A DNA stretch of 42,806 nucleotides, taken from contig JAMOUX010000014.1 of NCBI GenBank assembly GCA_027067855.1, positions 1 through 42,806 of the forward strand, read 5' to 3'. The translations under genes and the position numbers were made by a program. This stretch comes from Candidatus Fermentibacteraceae bacterium. Lineage in GTDB: Bacteria; Fermentibacterota; Fermentibacteria; Fermentibacterales; JCC-6. Shown piece after piece: positions 40,850 through 42,806 of this stretch; position 1 is the first letter of the stretch, and each line of letters starts with the position of its first letter. The notes under the pieces are model-generated. The model saw only the letters and a program-made list of their open reading frames with translations, made no database searches and was not told the DNA's origin.

Positions 40850-41506
40850 ATGCATACACCGGATGCCTTGATAGAGTTTTCAGATGTCGATCTCAGCTTT
40901 TCCGGCGTAAAGATCATGGAGAACCTATCCATGACGGTACATACCGGTGACAAGGTGATTCTCACCGGCAGATCGGGTTGCGGCAAGAGTTCACTTCTCT
41001 CCCTGGTACTCGGATTCGTGGAACCGGACAGCGGAACGATCCTGTTCGACGGAGCCGAAGTGAACGGTAAAAACGTTTGGAACATAAGAAAAAAGGTGTC
41101 TTTCGTAGACCAGGATGTGAGCCTGGGCTCAGGCCCCGTCGCGAACCTGTTCGAATTCGCCTCACGACTGAAGGCCAATGCGCATCTCGATTTCCGACCC
41201 CATGAACTGATGAGATTCTTCGACCTGCACGGCATACTTCACAAGGACCTGAAGGAACTCTCCGGCGGTGAAAGACAGCGGTTGGCCGTCGTAGTCTCCG
41301 TACTACTCGGCCGAAGCGTGTTCTTTCTTGATGAAGTGACATCTTCTCTCGACGGGAATCTCAAAAAGAAGGTGGCGGCCTATTTCCTGGAGAAACGGGA
41401 CTGGACATGCCTGGTGGTTTCCCATGATCCCGTTTGGCTGGAAAACGATTCCGTGCGCGTATTCGACTTCGAGGAGAAGGTATGGAGACACCGGACATCC
41501 CCCTGA
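40850..41506 (+). CDS. ABC transporter ATP-binding protein, FetA-like
   Basis: A 218-residue single NBD. Walker A is GRSGCGKSS, the signature LSGGERQR, Walker B VFFLDEVTS, and the H-loop VVSHDP. The ATG at 40850 (MHTPDALIEF) is preferred over an in-frame GTG at 40823; neither has a strong ribosome-binding site. The partner permease overlaps it by 25 nt and belongs to the FetB/UPF0014 family. In E. coli FetAB is reported to export iron and help against oxidative stress. Assignment to iron is by that family link only. Confidence 0.85.
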   Translation: MHTPDALIEFSDVDLSFSGVKIMENLSMTVHTGDKVILTGRSGCGKSSLLSLVLGFVEPDSGTILFDGAEVNGKNVWNIRKKVSFVDQDVSLGSGPVANLFEFASRLKANAHLDFRPHELMRFFDLHGILHKDLKELSGGERQRLAVVVSVLLGRSVFFLDEVTSSLDGNLKKKVAAYFLEKRDWTCLVVSHDPVWLENDSVRVFDFEEKVWRHRTSP

Positions 41507-42294
41507 TAAACCTCGCAATCGCTTTCCTGCTTTTCCTGATTCCCGTAATCATCAGCTCCAGGTACGGCCTGGGGTTGCTCAAGCCGCTTTTCGGATCAGT
41601 AGCACGCATGACCGTTCAGCTCGGCCTCATAGGCATTTTCCTGGGGTACCTGTTCCAGTGGAACAACCCTTTCGTGAACATGGGCTGGTTAACGGTGATG
41701 ATAATGGTTGCCGTCTTCTCCGCCATCAGGCATTCATCGCTGAGGATGGACATCAGCTTCCTGCCCGTGTTCGCCTCATTCTCCCTGGCGACGCTTACGG
41801 TGGTGTTCTTTCTCAACTATTTCGTCATACCGGTCAAGAGTGTCTTCGACGCTCGCTACCTCGTCGTTCTGGGGGGAATGCTCCTCGGAAATTCCCTTCG
41901 CGGAAACATCGTCGGAATCAGCACCTTCTACGAACGGCTGAGGGAAGATTCGAACCACTACCTGTACATTCTTTCTCTCGGCGCAACGGAATCGGAAGCA
42001 CTGATGCCGTACCTGAGGGAAAGCGTACGCCTTGCTCTCAAACCCACCCTAGCATCGATGGCCACCATGGGAATCGTAACTCTCCCCGGCATGATGACCG
42101 GCGTGATCCTGGGCGGAGCCGACCCCAGGGTGGCCATCAAGTACCAGGTGCTCATCATGATCGGCATCGTTACGAGCACCATCACCAGCGTCGTGCTTAC
42201 CATAATCCTTACCAAGAGAGTATGCATGAACCGATACGGCATACTTCGGAATGATGTCTTCAGGAAAAAAACGCCCGTACGGAAAAAAACCTGA
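41482..42294 (+). CDS. FetB-like ABC transporter permease (UPF0014)
   Basis: A 270-residue polytopic membrane protein with about seven hydrophobic helices, among them LAIAFLLFLIPVIISS, VARMTVQLGLIGIFLGYLF, WLTVMIMVAVFSAIRH, FASFSLATLTVVFFLNYFV and TLPGMMTGVILGGADPRVAIKYQ. The last, with LPGMMTGxILGGxxPxxAxxYQ, is the most conserved part of the UPF0014/FetB family. The ATG at 41482 follows GAGGAGAAGGT and overlaps the ATP-binding gene. The C-terminal ~20 residues are very basic (KKTPVRKKT). Downstream is no clear terminator. Confidence 0.9.
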   Translation: METPDIPLINLAIAFLLFLIPVIISSRYGLGLLKPLFGSVARMTVQLGLIGIFLGYLFQWNNPFVNMGWLTVMIMVAVFSAIRHSSLRMDISFLPVFASFSLATLTVVFFLNYFVIPVKSVFDARYLVVLGGMLLGNSLRGNIVGISTFYERLREDSNHYLYILSLGATESEALMPYLRESVRLALKPTLASMATMGIVTLPGMMTGVILGGADPRVAIKYQVLIMIGIVTSTITSVVLTIILTKRVCMNRYGILRNDVFRKKTPVRKKT

Positions 42295-42353
42295 TAATGA
42301 CGACAATAACGACCGGCGGCAGTATAGCGAACATTCCTCTTCCGCAGCGGTGA

Positions 42354-42608
42354 CTATTCACACCGCCGGAAACGAAACGAATTACCGGTGTTCCGAAAGC
42401 GCTGAGTCTTTTTGTTCCGTTTGATCTCCAAAACTCTAAATCCCTCTGTATTCCCGTCCCAGCTGCAGAAAATATTCCCGCTGATTCCGTGCTTGCGCCA
42501 CACCTCCGGGACAAGAATTCCGGTATCCGCTTCAGCAATAATCGCCACTATCCGTATCTTCGTGAATTCTGATCTCCTCGACTCGACTTTCCGGCCGGGT
42601 TTCAGCAA
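42354..42608 (-). pseudogene. Decayed IS3-family transposase OrfA remnant
   Basis: This 84-residue frame resembles the helix-turn-helix OrfA of IS3-type elements. RRSEFTKIRIVAIIAEADTG and then VWRKHGIS match the pattern R-S-x-F-T-x-x-x-I-x-x-I-L-x-E-A-x-x-G ... C-R-K-H-G-I-S. The following part drifts (NIFCSWDG for TFYnWk) and after KR it no longer looks like OrfA, where the leucine-zipper tail should be. No OrfB with a DDE motif and no terminal inverted repeats are seen. It is a fossil insertion between the FetAB genes and an AT-rich glutamine synthetase end. Confidence 0.6.
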
Positions 42609-42679
42609 AAAGTTCTATTCTAATAACCGATGTTTAAACGAATGAGAGATTATATAAAACAGAGTATCAATTCTTTGCG

Positions 42680-42806
42680 CTAGTACAAAGATAAGTATCT
42701 GTCCTGCTCCCACTTATGGACCTGTCGGATATACAGACTCCATTCTATCTTCTTTGCTTTTAGAAAATTGTTGTAAATATGTTCGCCAAGGGTTTCTTTT
42801 ATTAAT
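42680..42806 (-). CDS. glnA: Glutamine synthetase, C-terminal end only (runs off right edge)
   Basis: Read on the minus strand from 42805, the frame LIKETLGEHIYNNFLKAKK... up to the TAG at 42682-42680 gives the last 41 residues of a type-I glutamine synthetase. The match is to the terminal helix pattern LGEHxxxxFxxAKxxEWxxYRxxVxxWExxxYL of GlnA. The enzyme makes glutamine from glutamate, ammonia and ATP. The codons are AT-rich (TTA, ATA, AAA), unlike every other gene in the window. The start and most of the gene lie outside the window. An adjacent IS3 fossil suggests transfer, or a contig join. Confidence 0.75.
   Translation of the reverse strand, partial: LIKETLGEHIYNNFLKAKKIEWSLYIRQVHKWEQDRYLSLY

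Noticed and set aside
42355-42376. Hairpin (GCGGTG/CACCGC) after fetB as a terminator
   Set aside because: The stem is only 6 bp and no U-tract follows on either strand; I do not call it a terminator.
1-42806. tRNA, rRNA and CRISPR arrays
   Set aside because: I looked for TpsiC-loop patterns, rRNA blocks and evenly spaced repeats and saw none; a short tRNA could still be missed without a covariance-model search.

Overview
The window looks like a chromosomal segment of a Gram-negative (diderm) bacterium. It carries a complete TonB/ExbB/ExbD energising system with an outer-membrane TonB-dependent receptor, secreted and lipoprotein genes, and lipoprotein-like signal sequences. The receptor has an N-terminal carboxypeptidase-regulatory-like domain, GcvP is split into two subunits, and folP is joined to a DisA_N diadenylate cyclase. 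Together these suggest a member or relative of the FCB group, possibly one of its uncultured anaerobic candidate phyla. That placement is inference, since no rRNA or tRNA gene is visible. Base composition is GC-rich and even up to about 42.3 kb. The last ~200 bases are clearly AT-rich.

Layout, left to right. (1) 1-7126, minus strand: a TonB-dependent receptor, ExbB, two ExbD-like proteins and TonB, followed by a large secreted protein cut by the window edge. A good promoter lies just upstream of the receptor. (2) 7363-18929, minus strand: the glycine cleavage operon gcvT-gcvH-gcvPA-gcvPB runs without a real gap into two small proteins, a GlmL/MutL-like ASKHA ATPase and a barrel-sandwich/KOW-like protein. 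A hairpin-plus-U-tract terminator or attenuator follows, then four tightly packed integral-membrane proteins. The ATPase, the barrel protein and the membrane proteins form what I consider the best candidate for an undescribed system, because GlmL normally serves a B12 mutase and no mutase gene is present. (3) 19036-22901, plus strand: a hypothetical protein and a lipoprotein, then a three-gene metabolic cassette. The cassette is an isochorismatase-fold hydrolase, a thioredoxin-reductase-like flavoprotein without its redox CxxC, and an RlmN/Cfr-like radical SAM protein that lacks the N-terminal RNA-binding region and one of the two catalytic cysteines.

(4) 22926-29799, minus strand: an operon of an active M16 zinc protease, its catalytically dead partner, a small exported OB-fold-like protein, and a heterodimeric ABC exporter with one degenerate ATP site. 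(5) 29910-33780, plus strand: an amidohydrolase/deaminase and the primosomal helicase PriA. (6) 33796-40618, minus strand: a housekeeping operon tilS-hpt-ftsH-folE-folP-cdaA, ending in a degenerate polyprenyl-synthetase-like protein. Almost every junction overlaps by 1-65 nt, which implies translational coupling. (7) 40850-42294, plus strand: a FetAB-type ABC transporter. (8) 42295-42806: a decayed IS3-type transposase OrfA and the C-terminal end of an AT-rich glutamine synthetase gene, marking a likely transfer boundary or an assembly join.

The only stretch over 300 bases without an intact gene is 42295-42679. It holds the transposase remnant and a small hairpin (about 42355-42376), and nothing else that I recognise. 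Shorter intergenic gaps are described in the entries. I see no CRISPR array and no tRNA or rRNA genes.
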